From the NCBI GenBank assembly GCA_030435675.1, contig CM059621.1, forward strand, positions 9,114,001 to 9,178,000: a stretch of DNA of 64,000 bases, in the 5' to 3' direction. Below are positions 32,910 to 44,011 of the stretch, piece after piece. A program made the translations under genes and the position numbers. Source of the stretch: Steinernema hermaphroditum. Taxonomy: Eukaryota; Nematoda; Chromadorea; Rhabditida; Steinernematidae. The notes under the pieces are model-generated. The model saw nothing but the letters and a program-made list of their open reading frames with translations. It had not been told where the DNA came from and did no database searches. Position 1 is the stretch's first letter. The number at the start of each line of letters is the position of its first letter.

Positions 32910-33845
32910 ACGCGTCTTTTGTGCATAAACTATGTACATCGCTTGCTTTGGCACTTCGTGGACGTTTCGTTCGATCGATAGGTCATTCGCGAGGTCAGCG
33001 CGTTCTTCCGGCCGCTCGGGGTCAGCAGGCGTGGCGCTGTGCATACCTGGACGCACGTCCCTCCGCCCTCTTGCGGACCTCGCTGACCACGGACGCCCCA
33101 CTTCAGTTGTTTTTTGTACCCCGGCCGGTCGCTCCCTCCTCTCTCCTCCGCGCACCTGAGCGTCGTAGATGTTTCTGAGGTGATGCGGCGCCTCCGGAAG
33201 CCATCACCGGGAATACATCTACTGCGCTCGGGCGCCCCGAGGTCGCCTTCGCTCCTGATCGGCCCGCTTCGTGTCTGACTCCCACGGTGATGCCTGCAGT
33301 ACCCATCACCGGGAATTCATACACGGAACAAGCCGTTCCTCGGAGTCGTCTCTGCTTCAACGCCCTTCCCCGCACCCCAACGGAAAACGAGCGATCGCCG
33401 AGGGTCACTCGGCCGGCAAACAGTCGAAGGGTCAGGGAGTCCGAAGGGACGCAGAGTTGCGTATACTCTGCGCGGCAGAAAACCCCATCAAAAATTTTTC
33501 TTTTGATGGTTTGATAGCCGGATCCGAAAGCATCAGGACTTTGCAGTTCATCAGGACTGTGCCACGCAGAGTATAAACGGGCCTTAACAGGACAGGGCGG
33601 GAAGCTAATAGCGCGCCACGGAGGATAGAAGTTCAGCAAAAGAAAAGGTCTTAAGCCGAGCGTTCAGGAATTTATGTATTCCGGGTGTTGAGGGACGGCA
33701 CTGTTAATTTCTTCCCGAGAACATCGGCCAGGCTTGCGCGTGGAACATTCAACGAAGAACCGTTTATTGGATCGCGGCAAGAGAGATCGTCGGGAAACGT
33801 TGAGCGGAGAATTCTCACAAATATACAAACAGACGGAGCTGCTGC
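32910..33845. other. Intergenic stretch between convergent genes
   Basis: 936 bp. Open frames on both strands are overlapping shadows with no family resemblance. A short inverted motif around the CGCAGAGTATA sequence occurs at about 33465 and 33565. Nothing else recognised. Confidence 0.4.
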
Positions 33846-36270
33846 TCAGAGGAGCGAGTCGGACGTGCGTGGCAGCACCGAGGAGATCTCGCCGAGGCTC
33901 TTACCGTACTGCTGGTGCCCGGAGCCGAGGTGGTTGCCGTTCTGGAGGAGCGGTTCGTCGACGACGGCCGCTTTCGTCTCCTCCATCCGGCTCATGTAGT
34001 GTGATTTGTGCTCGCTGGCGCGCCGCATCAGCTGGCTGTTGAGCAGGCCTGAAGGGGTCCCAAAGCGAAGGAGTCGGGAGCCTACCGTAGAGAAGCCAGT
34101 TGCTGGCGGAGTTGAAGTACGGTAGCGCGTGGATGCCGTACATCACGTAGATGAAGGAGGAGGACGTTTGCGGTCCGCCGGACCCGTCGTCATCCTCGAA
34201 GGTACTGTAGAGGTTGTAGAGGGTGGCTATCCAGTAGGGGCTCCAGCAGAGGACGAAGAAGACGGAGATGGCGATCGTGTAGAAGGCGATCTTGGCCACG
34301 GGGAGCTACAAAGCGGGTGGTGTCAGGAGTGCTCGGGGAGGCTACCTGGGAGGAAGGGATGGTGCGCGAGCGGTGGACCAGGCGCCGCACCATGAGCCCG
34401 TAGAAGACGAAGATGAGGAGGACAGGGATGAAGAACCCGAGGAGGAACATGTAGAAGATGAAGATGGAGAGCGGCGGGCCGTCGAGGTGGTCCATGCACT
34501 TGAAGATGCGCACTCTCGCCAGGCGGTAGGGGTTCTCGAGGAGAACCTCCTTCAGCACGATCTCCTCACTAGAGGAACGCACCAGAAGTGGCGAGAGGAG
34601 AAGGAAGGTGAAGACGGAGAGGCCCACGAGGGTGTACACCACGTGCGACCGACTGCAATGGCAACGGTAGGGCGCGGGCTCCTGTTGGCGTACCTGATGC
34701 GTTTGTGGGGGTAGCAGACGCGAAGGTAGCGGTCGCAGGCCATCGCTGCGAGGACGAACGTGGAGAGGGCGCGGCCGACGTGTTCGAGGATACGGTAGAC
34801 CTTGCAGAGTGCCGTTCCTGGAATGAGTCGAGTGACTGATGGAGGAGGAGGGGGGGGGGGGTCACCGAACATCCAGAAGCCGAGGAGCTGGTCGACGATG
34901 GCCATCGGGAGGGGCACGATGGAGGCGAGGTCAACACAGCACAGGAAGAGGATGTAGATCATGGTGTTGTCGTATGGGATAGAAGCGTGCACGTGCCGGA
35001 TGAGGGTGATCACGGAGACGTTTCCGCAGATCCCCACGAGGAAGAGGAGCGCGTAGAGCTGGAATTGACGGCGGTGTCAGTGTGCCCCATAAATGCTTAA
35101 TCAGCCTCGAAGAACATCATCGAGGATGGCGTCACGCGCCTTCTCCGGTGGACGCCAATTAGCACCTGATTGCAACAGAGACCTTCGCGCCGTTTCGATC
35201 AGGCGTCAGAGATGCCCCCGAGAACCTGCAGACGCCTAGAGGAACCCTGCTCCGAGGACTTTATTAAGCGAATTACGAAGGCGGCGCTGTTTTGCAATTC
35301 GTCGGCGCGGCGCTCGGAACTTCGGCGAAGTCACTTAATTAAGCCACTTGGTCCAGAGGAGTCGGTAATCCGACCGCTAATTAGAAGTTGGCACCCCAAG
35401 GAGACGGCCAGGAGGTCCATATTCGGTTATTATCGCACTGCTCGGCAAACAGCTCCAAGTTGTTTGCCTCACCGTTAAAGGCTACCGGCGGCTTCGGAGA
35501 ACCCTCATTAGACGCAATCAGAGAGGACGCACCATTGCGTAGAGGATGACGTGCTTGTTGTCCCAGTTGGAGAGGGGGAACATGTCGAGCACGGGGATCT
35601 CCTCCAGGATCCTCTTCGGGTCCCAGGGCAGTTCTTCGGCGGCCGACATGTTGCCGTGAAACCAGGCCGGGAGGGCGTCGATGCTGACGACGTGGGGCAC
35701 TCCGCTCGCGAGGGGATCCGAGGCGACGTCCTCTGAAAGGGAAAGTAGTACAGAAGGCGCGAGTTGATTAGCTCGGGGGGGGGGGGGGGGCGGGGCCACG
35801 CGAAGGGGATCCAGGCCCGAGATTACTCATCTTCTGTGGCACTTATCTCAGCCCCTCGTGGGCAAGTACAGGGGCTAATTATCCTCGACCATCGCAAATA
35901 GCGCTGTTTACCTACTGGTCCACGCCCCTGGGAGATAAACGCGTGCGCACCGCTGCGTAGGCTCGATACAGTATCACCGCTTACCCTGTCCGTTCGTAGT
36001 CGATCCTCTGTCGGAAGATCCGTCAGCTCCGCGTGGGAAGAGAGCGTCGGAGGCGGTCGACTCGAAGGGACACGCCCCCCTCACGGCGATGGCCAGGAGA
36101 ATCACTCCGAAGGCGACGAGGAAGAGCGGAGAGGACGGCCGCCTCCGTGGGAATCGGCGCCTCTGGAGACCAATGGTGACGTCCTCAGGTGCTCGGAATC
36201 CGTCCTGCAAGAGTCTTCGAGGGGTCAGACCTAGGCAAACGCGAGAGGGGCGAGGGAGTCGGGATAACAA
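33846..36270 (-). CDS. Class A GPCR, probable neuropeptide receptor
   Basis: Minus-strand exons assemble a rhodopsin-type receptor. TM1 is LYALLFLVGICGNVSVITL, then a Cys in GTALCKVY, DRYLRVCYPH (the DRY motif after TM3), TM5 FYMFLLGFFIPVLLIFVFYG, a LCWSPYW motif in TM6 and NSASNWLLYG in place of NPxxY in TM7, a variant seen in invertebrate peptide receptors. A cytoplasmic Ser-rich tail ends at 33846. Upstream, an exon at about 35735-35530 encodes an N-glycosylated extracellular segment. A further exon near 36215-35985 carries a hydrophobic stretch that may be a signal peptide; the phases of these exons join correctly. The true 5' start is uncertain (36270 is the first Met in frame). Ligand unknown. 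Confidence 0.78.
34818..34865 (-). other. 48-bp GPCR intron containing a 12-C tract
   Basis: The donor GTGAC is followed at once by 12 C on the sense strand (34861-34850 plus-strand G) and the acceptor is ATTCCAG. The homopolymer occupies a quarter of the intron, directly beside the 5' splice site. Confidence 0.75.
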
Positions 36271-37575
36271 GGTGCATTGCGGCTCTCAATCGGAGCTAAT
36301 TGCCGAAGTTCTCGGAAGGACATCAGAGGAGGACACTGCATCTTCTGATGAACCTCTCTGCAAAGTATCCATCACGACACGTAGCATGCCTAAATGGTCC
36401 CCAGAAGAGGAAGCTTCTTGGACCCACAAAGATGGGAACCATGAGCGCCTCTTATTTCCTCGGAATGAACAAAGACGAGCATTAGGGAAAGTCGTAATTT
36501 CCGACGACCCACTAATGCCGATTCTGAAACGCCGATTATGCGTTTCCCTGTGAGCGCTGCACGCTAAAAGGCGCGAATAGGCTCCGAGGGACTGCAGCAG
36601 GCCCTCGCTATAAATATCGGAGTGAATGCAGGATTTAATTATAGGTGTGCGCGATTTCGGCTGCCTCCGGAGGAAGAAGCGACCGCCATCTACCTGTTCC
36701 GAGAAGCGGAGTGACCAGCGCGATCACCGAGTGACGCCACCGGCGTGTGGGCCGAAGTCGCTAATTGGTCCCTTTGGGATCACCTGCTCCGGCGTGAGGA
36801 CGCGATCAAAGGATGGCACGTAGGTGCCCACGCGCGGATAGTCACCTCGGGCGACTATGCACACGGAAATTGTATGGAAGGGCTAAAATCTGTGGCCAAT
36901 CCCACGGCAATCGACTAGGGAAACACAAGAAAGCACAGATGGTTCTAAAAGCGGAGCGAAGAGAAGAAACCAGGTGCACGCGGGACGAAAGCTTATGGAG
37001 GAACAATCGACGGCGTCGGGTCTCCTCTCCTTTCAACTTATCGGCCGCAAACAACAAGTTGAAACGGGTAAGCAGGAGAAACGGGAGAAAGCGCCGAATG
37101 TCCGAAGAAGATTCCACTTCACATCTAATGGACTGCACACTAACAACCCTTCTCCTTCCAAAAGACGGCTTCTTCGCGTTCAAAATAAGACTATCTCTTC
37201 TCGGATACAGAACCTCGAACTCATGATTAACAGCCTAAAAGTGCATCTATCAACAATCACCCGCGTAAACGTAGAGATCTGGAAAACAAGCCGTAGTACA
37301 CCTACACATCAAATGAGGTAGGCTCTAAGAAGGATGCTTAGCGGAATAAACAGACCAATTTGAAGATGAGTGTCCACACCTAAAGCGGGAATAAGCCCCG
37401 AGGCGAGAGCGACAAAACAATGCAAAAGAAGGTAAATTCGACGACGCCGCATAATCTTCCCATGGTGCGGCTCTCCACAACGAGTCGTGCCTTCAATTCA
37501 AGTTCAAATATTACCTATCTTCCACAGCATTCAACAATGATAACAACAGGGAAAGCAAATTATCGGCTACTCTTC
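36271..37575. other. Intergenic stretch without recognised gene
   Basis: 1.3 kb. Several overlapping open frames exist on both strands but none shows splice-consistent exons or known motifs. It separates the GPCR 5' end from the COQ4 3' end. Confidence 0.4.
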
Positions 37576-38402
37576 CTACACTTTGTAATTTACCAGCGAC
37601 GTGATGTTGCACTCTTCTTGGATTTCCGCTATTGTCCGTTCAAAGTGATTTTCGTAGTCCAGTGTCATAAGCAGGCGGCCATTTGTTGCTTGTTTGACTA
37701 TCCACGGCAAGTAGCGATCAACAAAGCGCTGACGATGACTGAAACGTGCGGCACAATGACAAGTACGTAAACGTGGAAACCAACACAGGTCCAAGTCGAG
37801 CAGCCCCGAAAATGCCGGCGGTGATGCACATCGGAAGTCCAAGTTGAATACCTTCGAAGTACTTTACAGCTACTTCGCCAATCATATTCGTAGGCATTTC
37901 AAGTAGCACGTGGTGAAAATCGTGCGTCTCTCGATACCTATAAACAGTCGTGAGAACAGTCCACGAGTGTAGAAATAGCCCTACCGTTGCATAACGTACA
38001 CCAATTCCTCGTCGTCGATGTACTGTACAACAGGGCGTGCATCTGGAGACGTGTTCAGGCCATCGAGAAACCTAGGAGAGGTGTTCAGTAGAAGACATAT
38101 GAAAAAACGTACTTTGAATAATGGAAACCGAAGGTGTCTTTGGGAAGTCGCTTCAAATAGTCACGGTCGATCGTCAGATTGTTGATTCGTGGTCTTTCGA
38201 CCAAGATTTTGCTGCCAACGATGTCGCTTGCCATACGATCGCGGATGTTCTGCAAGATTGGTCGCAGGGCTGTTGTTTCGCCCATTGTCGCCACCATGTC
38301 GCCGCGGCGAGGATTTGAGATTGCCGTTAACGCCGACCCCGCCGCAAGAATCATCTTCTGCGCCGCCGATGTCGGGATGTGTGTAGGATAGAGCTTATGC
38401 AT
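37576..38402 (-). CDS. coq-4: Ubiquinone biosynthesis protein COQ4
   Basis: COQ4 is a mitochondrial inner-membrane protein required for the CoQ synthome, recently implicated in C1 decarboxylation/hydroxylation of the ring. The spliced minus-strand product reads [79 protein letters not shown] (the conserved HDxxH-E metal motif), [18 protein letters not shown] and [14 protein letters not shown] to TAA at 37576-37578. Introns are short and in phase. The only ATG (38400-38402) gives a protein with no mitochondrial presequence, and it lies inside the end of the DNLZ gene (8-nt overlap). Confidence 0.93.
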
Positions 38403-38800
38403 CCTTGGAAGCCGCGAACTCCAGAGATTTCTTAACCTGTTCACCCTTTTCCGCAAGGATTTCCTCGATGTTCTTCTTGCCGTTCAAGTCGGAAAACCAA
38501 CCGAGATTGTCGGCGATGATGTGGTGATTCTTGCAGGAGTCACAGGTCACTAATACCACACCGTTATCGTACGACTTCTTCGAAAACTTCTTCGGCCCCT
38601 AAAAAACACGATGAGACATTGGTGTCTACAGACAAGACAAAGCTCACCTGTCTAGAATTGCAAACTTTGCACGTGTACGTGAGCGCCAGTTGTCGGTCGA
38701 GCTTTCCTAGCTGAGCGGTGGCGTCGGAGCTGTAGAGGAAGCGCGTCAACAAACTTCTGTTCAGTAAGCTCGATATAACAAGTCGGCGCAAAGGAAGCAT
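38395..38800 (-). CDS. DNL-type zinc-finger protein (DNLZ / HEP1 / TIM15), mitochondrial HSP70 escort
   Basis: Two minus-strand exons (38800-38648, 38598-38395) joined in frame. The N-terminus [20 protein letters not shown] is a convincing mitochondrial presequence. The DNL zinc finger follows: TCKVCNSRQ, then [20 protein letters not shown] with both CxxC pairs and the DNLGWF signature, and [10 protein letters not shown]. The family keeps matrix HSP70 soluble. Exon 1 of about 51 codons and a total of about 118 residues fit small metazoan members. The stop codon TAA (38395-38397) overlaps the COQ4 start, so both are probably on one transcript. Confidence 0.93.
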
Positions 38801-40726
38801 CCGCCTGAAACAAAGTATTGGGTTTTGTAATAGCTATTGGGTTTTGGTAATAGCTCATCGAAAATCTCTCCGTGAACACGCAAAGTAAATAACCAAACAG
38901 CACCACACGCACAGATGTAGTGGCGGGAAATTCAAAAGACAAGCGGTCGGCTTCGCGAGGTTCCAGCTGACGAATCGTTTCCTCAAAACCACTTCTGATG
39001 GCCAATTCTGCATGACTGTTCGAAATTTGAAGCAAAACCCAATCGCCTCTCGCTCGTATATATAGCTGTGACTGTGGGCTGAGACGTCGCCACTCGAGAT
39101 CTGCTCTCCAATATTGTTCATACTCACGGTTACATTGCCCCCACACTCAGGGGTGGGCAAAGGTCGCTCTTGGAGCGACGGCATGATCAGTCAGGGATAT
39201 CGTTGCGGGAGCACTTGGGCCGAATGTTATACATCATTTTGTAGAGGAGACAATTCTGAACAGTGTAAGTGGGGTCACGAGGGATCTACGCAGAGTCACT
39301 ACCCTCGGAACAGGTCGAAATTGTAAAATCGACTTTTTTAATACTTTTCGACTTTTACTCAATTTCGGGCCAAGGGGCACACCAAACGGTGCATACAGTC
39401 TTGTAGAGGAGTCGATGGCGAACAGGACTGGGTGGGGTCATCCCCCCCCCCCCCCCGGTCACCGAAAAAGGACCTAAAACTAAGTCAAACGATTACGGTA
39501 CTTTTTCGGTAAATTTATGATCTTATTATAAGAGTACTTTTACACCCCGACGACAAGTGTGACTTCAGAGCCTTGTGCATATTGTTGTAGATGAGTGTAT
39601 GCTGAATACGACTGGCTAGATCGCAGGACATCGGTAAAAACAATTCCCCCCTAACAGCAAGGTCGATGTTTTAAGACCCCTTACGTTGTTTGATAGTGTT
39701 CCAGACTAAATAATTCCATAAAAATGATCCAAAGAACAAGACAAACGGTGAATGTATTCTTGTAGAGCACACCATGGAGTACAAGAATATATGGGGTTAT
39801 ATACCCCCCCCCCCCCGTGAATGGGAAGTGCCCTAAAACGAGGTCCAAACATTTGACATTTGAATCTCGAAATCAGCTTTTTCAAGTCAGCTTCGTATTT
39901 AAGACACATAGTCAGCTCATAGTGAATTTTTCTCCTCTACAAGATGCTGAAGAAAAAAACCCGATCGTCATTATAAAAATTTAACAAACGCGGCTGAGAT
40001 GGGACTACAAGTAAGTGGTCCCACCACGATTTCCCTGCGGCGCAAGTGCCCTGAACCTGTACTCCGTCATCGGATACGTTGATAAACGAAGCCATTTCTC
40101 TTGTCGTCTGCTTTTTCATCGCACCGCTCCGCGCAGACGGTCGGCTCCGAACGGTAACCGACCCCCCCAAATCGGAGCGACCTATTGCCCACCCCTGCCC
40201 CCACTAGAAACAAACGGCAGCACCCCCCGTGAAACGGCCATCGCACCCTGCGCTTGCCCCGCAAGGGCGATCGCCGCAGGATCCCATATTTTCGATAGGC
40301 TCTCTAGTCTCAGATGAGTCACTTTCATAAGGCTCATCGGCAAATTTGTGTGCATTTTCGTTTTTCTTGCCACCTAGTCCCATATAGCATCAAAATATGG
40401 CTGAATAGCAAAAAAACTTGAATTGAAGATAGGCCTTCTAGCCGGTGTAGCAGAAATTTTTTTTCACCACATACCGCCGCACATTTTCTTTTTTCACACT
40501 TCTCCGCAAAGACGCCTAGATACGGTTCGCTAGCGGAACACCATGGTCTATGCAGATTTCAGAATCAAGCAGCGAAGAAAGTGACGACAGCACCCCGACA
40601 GCATCGTGGGTCCCGTCACGATATACTTGCTGTGTCAATTGTGGGATACAATCGCGGAAGAATTCCATGAAAACTCCAAAATTTGCATGCACCGTGTCGT
40701 TTGATCGGGGAACTTTGCGTATTGTA
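38801..40726. other. Gene-poor stretch upstream of DNLZ
   Basis: No gene recognised. A minus-strand open frame just upstream of DNLZ (38.85-39.15 kb) shows no family and is probably leader or intergenic sequence. The stretch contains degenerate tandem repeats (39.2-39.85 kb) with two poly-C tracts and ends at a large palindrome. Confidence 0.4.
39229..39830. repeat. Degenerate satellite-like tandem repeats, period about 160-180 bp
   Basis: A motif of the form TTGTAGA(G/T)GAG, followed by a GAACAGGACTGG-like stretch, GTGGGGT and then a C run or CCTAAAAC, recurs near 39239, 39401, 39581 and 39760. Divergence is high. Two units contain long C tracts (39442-39456 and 39804-39816). Confidence 0.5.
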
Positions 40727-41831
40727 TTGTCCGATCAACGGCGAATGTCACCGCCGCAGTTCGTTGTAGGACCGCAATCAGGGACACGTTAAGTCCGTTA
40801 TAAGGGGATTTCCGGGTTTCTGACTGAATAAGTGGATTATTTCGAAGTCAAAGCCGTTTTTCAAAATTCCGCTTTGATAGAAGTGTTCGCCGATCGCCGA
40901 AGAAGCGTATGCATCGGTTTGCGGCGCATTTTCTACTTTCCTCGCAAAGTTATAACGGTTTTGAGGCGCGCACGTTCGTGTTCGCTGATTGTTTCCATCA
41001 GTTCGATGGATTTATCGTGCGGTTTCTTGCTTTATTTATTGTTTTCTACAAATTCTATTATTCGCAGAACTCCAAACGGTAAAATTATCAAAGTCGAAGT
41101 GTGTAAGAGCAAGGCTGTTGGCTTTCGCTCGACAGTCATGGGCGACCGAAAAGGAGGAATCAAGAAGACACGCTCAGTGTGAAACTGAGGAACTGAGGAA
41201 CGCCTTGGCAGATGCTAACCAGCAATTAGTTAGCGCATCAGGAAATATCATTGCTAAGGAAAAACAATGATGCGCAGATTGTACGAATCTGCGAACTAGA
41301 GAAGGTAGCTCTTAATCTAAACCTGTTGAACAGAGCTTCTACGGGCTCATGTCGAGTTACTTCCAGGCAATCATGCTCGAAACTACTTAAAGCATGTCTC
41401 GAAAGTAGAAAATGAATTTAAGCTTTTGATATGGCCTATGACGACCATATTGTGCTGCCGCGCGCTTGTCAGTCAGTCCCATTTGTCGTTATTGGGGCTA
41501 TGTGGCTGATAAAGCTTGATCAAATTCGTGCGTAGTGCGAAAGGTCCATCGAAATGATGGAGACAATAAGCTAAAACGAACATGCGCGCCTCAAAACCGT
41601 TATAACTTTGTGAGGAAAGTAGAAAATGCGCCGCAAACCGATGCATACGCTTCTTCGGCGATCGGCGAACACTTCTATCAAAGCGGAATTTTGAAAAACG
41701 GCTTTGTCTTCGAAATAATCCACTTATTCAGTCAGAAACCCGGAAATCCCCTTATAACGGACTCAATCGTGTCCCTGATTGCGGTCCTGCAACGAACTGC
41801 GGCGGTGACATTCGCCGTTGATCGGACAATA
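40727..41831. mobile_element. Palindromic element with about 252-bp inverted arms
   Basis: Arms 40727-40978 and 41579-41831 are inverted copies (ending GAGGCGCGCA-GTTCG inward) with scattered mismatches; the interior of about 600 bp shows no transposase. It is flanked on the right by another palindrome. Confidence 0.75.
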
Positions 41832-41865
41832 TTGCTCACGAAACTCTTCCGAAATTCGGAAAGGT

Positions 41866-42496
41866 CCCGCCACGAAAAATTGGCGCGCCATTTCCTGCCA
41901 TCGGCAGGTTTACAATGGAAATTGGTGATTATCACAGTTTTCTCGCGAGCTGCGCGATTTCGCTAGAATTTCTGAGCGTAACTTTGTTCAGCGTAACTTT
42001 CTGCATCGAATGAACCCGGGTTTGTATCGATCTGAGCGAAATCCACAGAGAAATAAGCTTTACATTAATTTGCCTTATCAACATCCCGGGTTTTGGCCCA
42101 TTTCTGGCATAGGACAGGGAACTTTTAAGTGATTTACACAGAACAGCGAACCAGCAAGCATCAAACTATCAACAATAACATCAAGCAAGTACAGTTAAGA
42201 CGACTCAGAGCTCGACTCTGAGTATTCTCCACTTTTGGAATCCGATGGCCGATGATGCAAGCCAGCGAAAGAGGAACACCGTAGCTGCATGTGTTTCTCC
42301 TCTGCATATGTTCTTATGGTTGATAGTTTGATGCTTGCTGGTTCGCTGTTATGCTGAGAAAGTTATGCTGAACAAAGTTACGCTCAGAAATTCTAGCGAA
42401 ATCGCGCAGCTCGCGAGAAAACTGTGATAATCACCAATTTCCATTGTAAACCTGCCGAAGGCGGGAAATGGCGCGCCAATTTTTCGTGGTGGGAGC
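41866..42496. mobile_element. Palindromic element with nested inner inverted repeat
   Basis: Outer arms 41866-42003 and 42352-42496 are inverted (both include TTGGCGCGCCA and CTCGCGAGC). A separate 32-bp inverted pair (42142-42173 and 42319-42350) lies inside. No coding region. Confidence 0.75.
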
Positions 42497-42637
42497 TTTT
42501 GAAGAGTTTCGTGAGCAATACAATACTTCATGCATTAGATGTTCTGATTGCTTGTTCAAAATATTAGCCGCTGTCGATTACATGGTGACTAAAACTGACC
42601 TTCAGATTACTCTTATAGTAGGCATAAAGACATGAAA

Positions 42638-42682
42638 TTACACGATTTTACACGATTTATCTTCCCGAATCAACGGCTTACG
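42638..42682. repeat. 45-bp dispersed repeat, copy 2
   Basis: Identical to 1755-1799. Here it directly abuts the left arm of the palindrome at 42682. Confidence 0.6.
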
Positions 42683-43556
42683 TGCCCTCAATCAAGGTTC
42701 ACTACCTAAACACCCATCGAAAGTTAGGCCCATACGAATATAGACAACTTCGTCAACGTTGATGAGAACTGGTGTATGGCCGAACTGGATAGTGCCTTGG
42801 CCGACATTTTTGTGGTTCAGGTTCGACTCCGCTCGGGCCCATATTTTTGGGCGATAGGCCTAGGTGAGTATATAAACTGTGCAAAAAAATCAGCTGCCCA
42901 TATGCGCTCTGTGTCCATCAAAAAACGATGCGGTATTCTTTCCAAGCAACTGGAAATCCGTTTCCCACCGGTGATTCCCAATTGCCAAACTATATATTTG
43001 AGGTATACCTGATAGGTGGACAGTGATCTGTCGGACCGTTATCCCAGGGAAAATGTATGAACACTTTGCAACCATAACAAAATTGGGAGCTTACGTATAC
43101 ACTTGGTCACTTGGGAATCACCGGTGAGAAACGAATGTCACATCGGTGAGAAAGGACGCCGCATCTCTTTTTGACGGACTTAAAGCGCATATGGGCAGCT
43201 GATTTTTTGCACACTTTGTAACTCACATGGACCTACCGTTTGCCCTTAATCTCGCGTCGATCTTAGCCTTACATGTTTTACCATACCTTTGTAAGGAGGA
43301 GCTAAATATTGCTAGCATTCATAACTGAAGCTAGGATAGGATTGAGTGCGAGGAAGCAAACAAATTTAAATATGTTGGAGAAGCGAGGAGAAAAAATATG
43401 GGCCGGAGTAGAGTCGAACCTGAACAACAAAAATGTCGGCCAAGGCACTATCCAGTTCGGCCATACACTAGTTCTTACCAACGTTGACGAAGTTGACTAT
43501 ATTCGTATGGGCCTAACTTTCGATGGCTGTTTAGGTAGTGAACCTTGATTGAGTGC
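42682..43556. mobile_element. Palindromic element with tRNA-like modules in both arms, hosting a MITE-like inner repeat
   Basis: Arms of about 170 bp (42682-42851 and 43393-43556) are inverted. Each arm carries TGGCCGAACTGGATAGTGCC and GGTTCGACTC, which match tRNA A and B boxes about 36 bp apart, so divergent Pol III transcription units face each other. Nested inside, 42876-42935 and 43144-43218 form a second inverted pair related to the MITE at 5946-6426. Confidence 0.7.
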
Positions 43557-43802
43557 ACGGGATTCGGTGTGCGCATGACTGCTCACACCAAGCTCTACCA
43601 CCCCCACCATATCTCATCCCCATCCTCGTCGGGCACTTGGCAACATTCCCTTGTTAGGTCATTTTGTATAGGATGAAGACGAAAAATTTACGTGCATTCC
43701 ATAGAGGTCAATGAGCTCTACAAGATGACATTAACATCATAGTCAACGGAGTGATTTTGCTACGGACAGACAAAGGTCCCGTCCGATCTATAGTCCATCT
43801 TT

Positions 43803-43970
43803 TTTTCGAACTCCACAAAAGCGATCAATCACAGCGCGGTGGGACCCAGAATTTGCTCTAGCGCATTGAAAGGAGCGAACGAACGCACGAGATATTTGCC
43901 TTTCTTCAATGTGCTGGAGCGAATTCTCGGTCTCGCCGTGCGGTGATTGATCGCTTTTGTGGAGTTCGAA
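43803..43970. mobile_element. 168-bp MITE with 31-bp inverted ends
   Basis: TTTTTTCGAACTCCACAAAA and the following GCGATCAATCAC appear as an exact reverse complement at the other end. The interior also partly pairs (GAATTTGCTC and GAGCGAATTC). Confidence 0.75.
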
Positions 43971-44011
43971 AAAATGGACTATACTTCATATAGGGGCGGT
44001 TGATTTTCCGA

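Noticed and set aside
38456..38458. COQ4 beginning with ATG at 38456
   Set aside because: The bases there are TTG, not ATG. I keep the ATG at 38402 as the annotated start and treat upstream initiation as a hypothesis.
38855..39146. Protein-coding ORFs just upstream of DNLZ on the minus strand
   Set aside because: Two frames overlap the same DNA with no family resemblance; the DNLZ presequence gives a good start at 38800 without them.
42775..42850. Functional tRNA genes at 24.9, 25.3, 42.8 and 43.4 kb
   Set aside because: Only A/B boxes match; no cloverleaf with anticodon stem could be drawn and the units lie inside repeats, fitting tRNA-derived SINE or fold-back elements.
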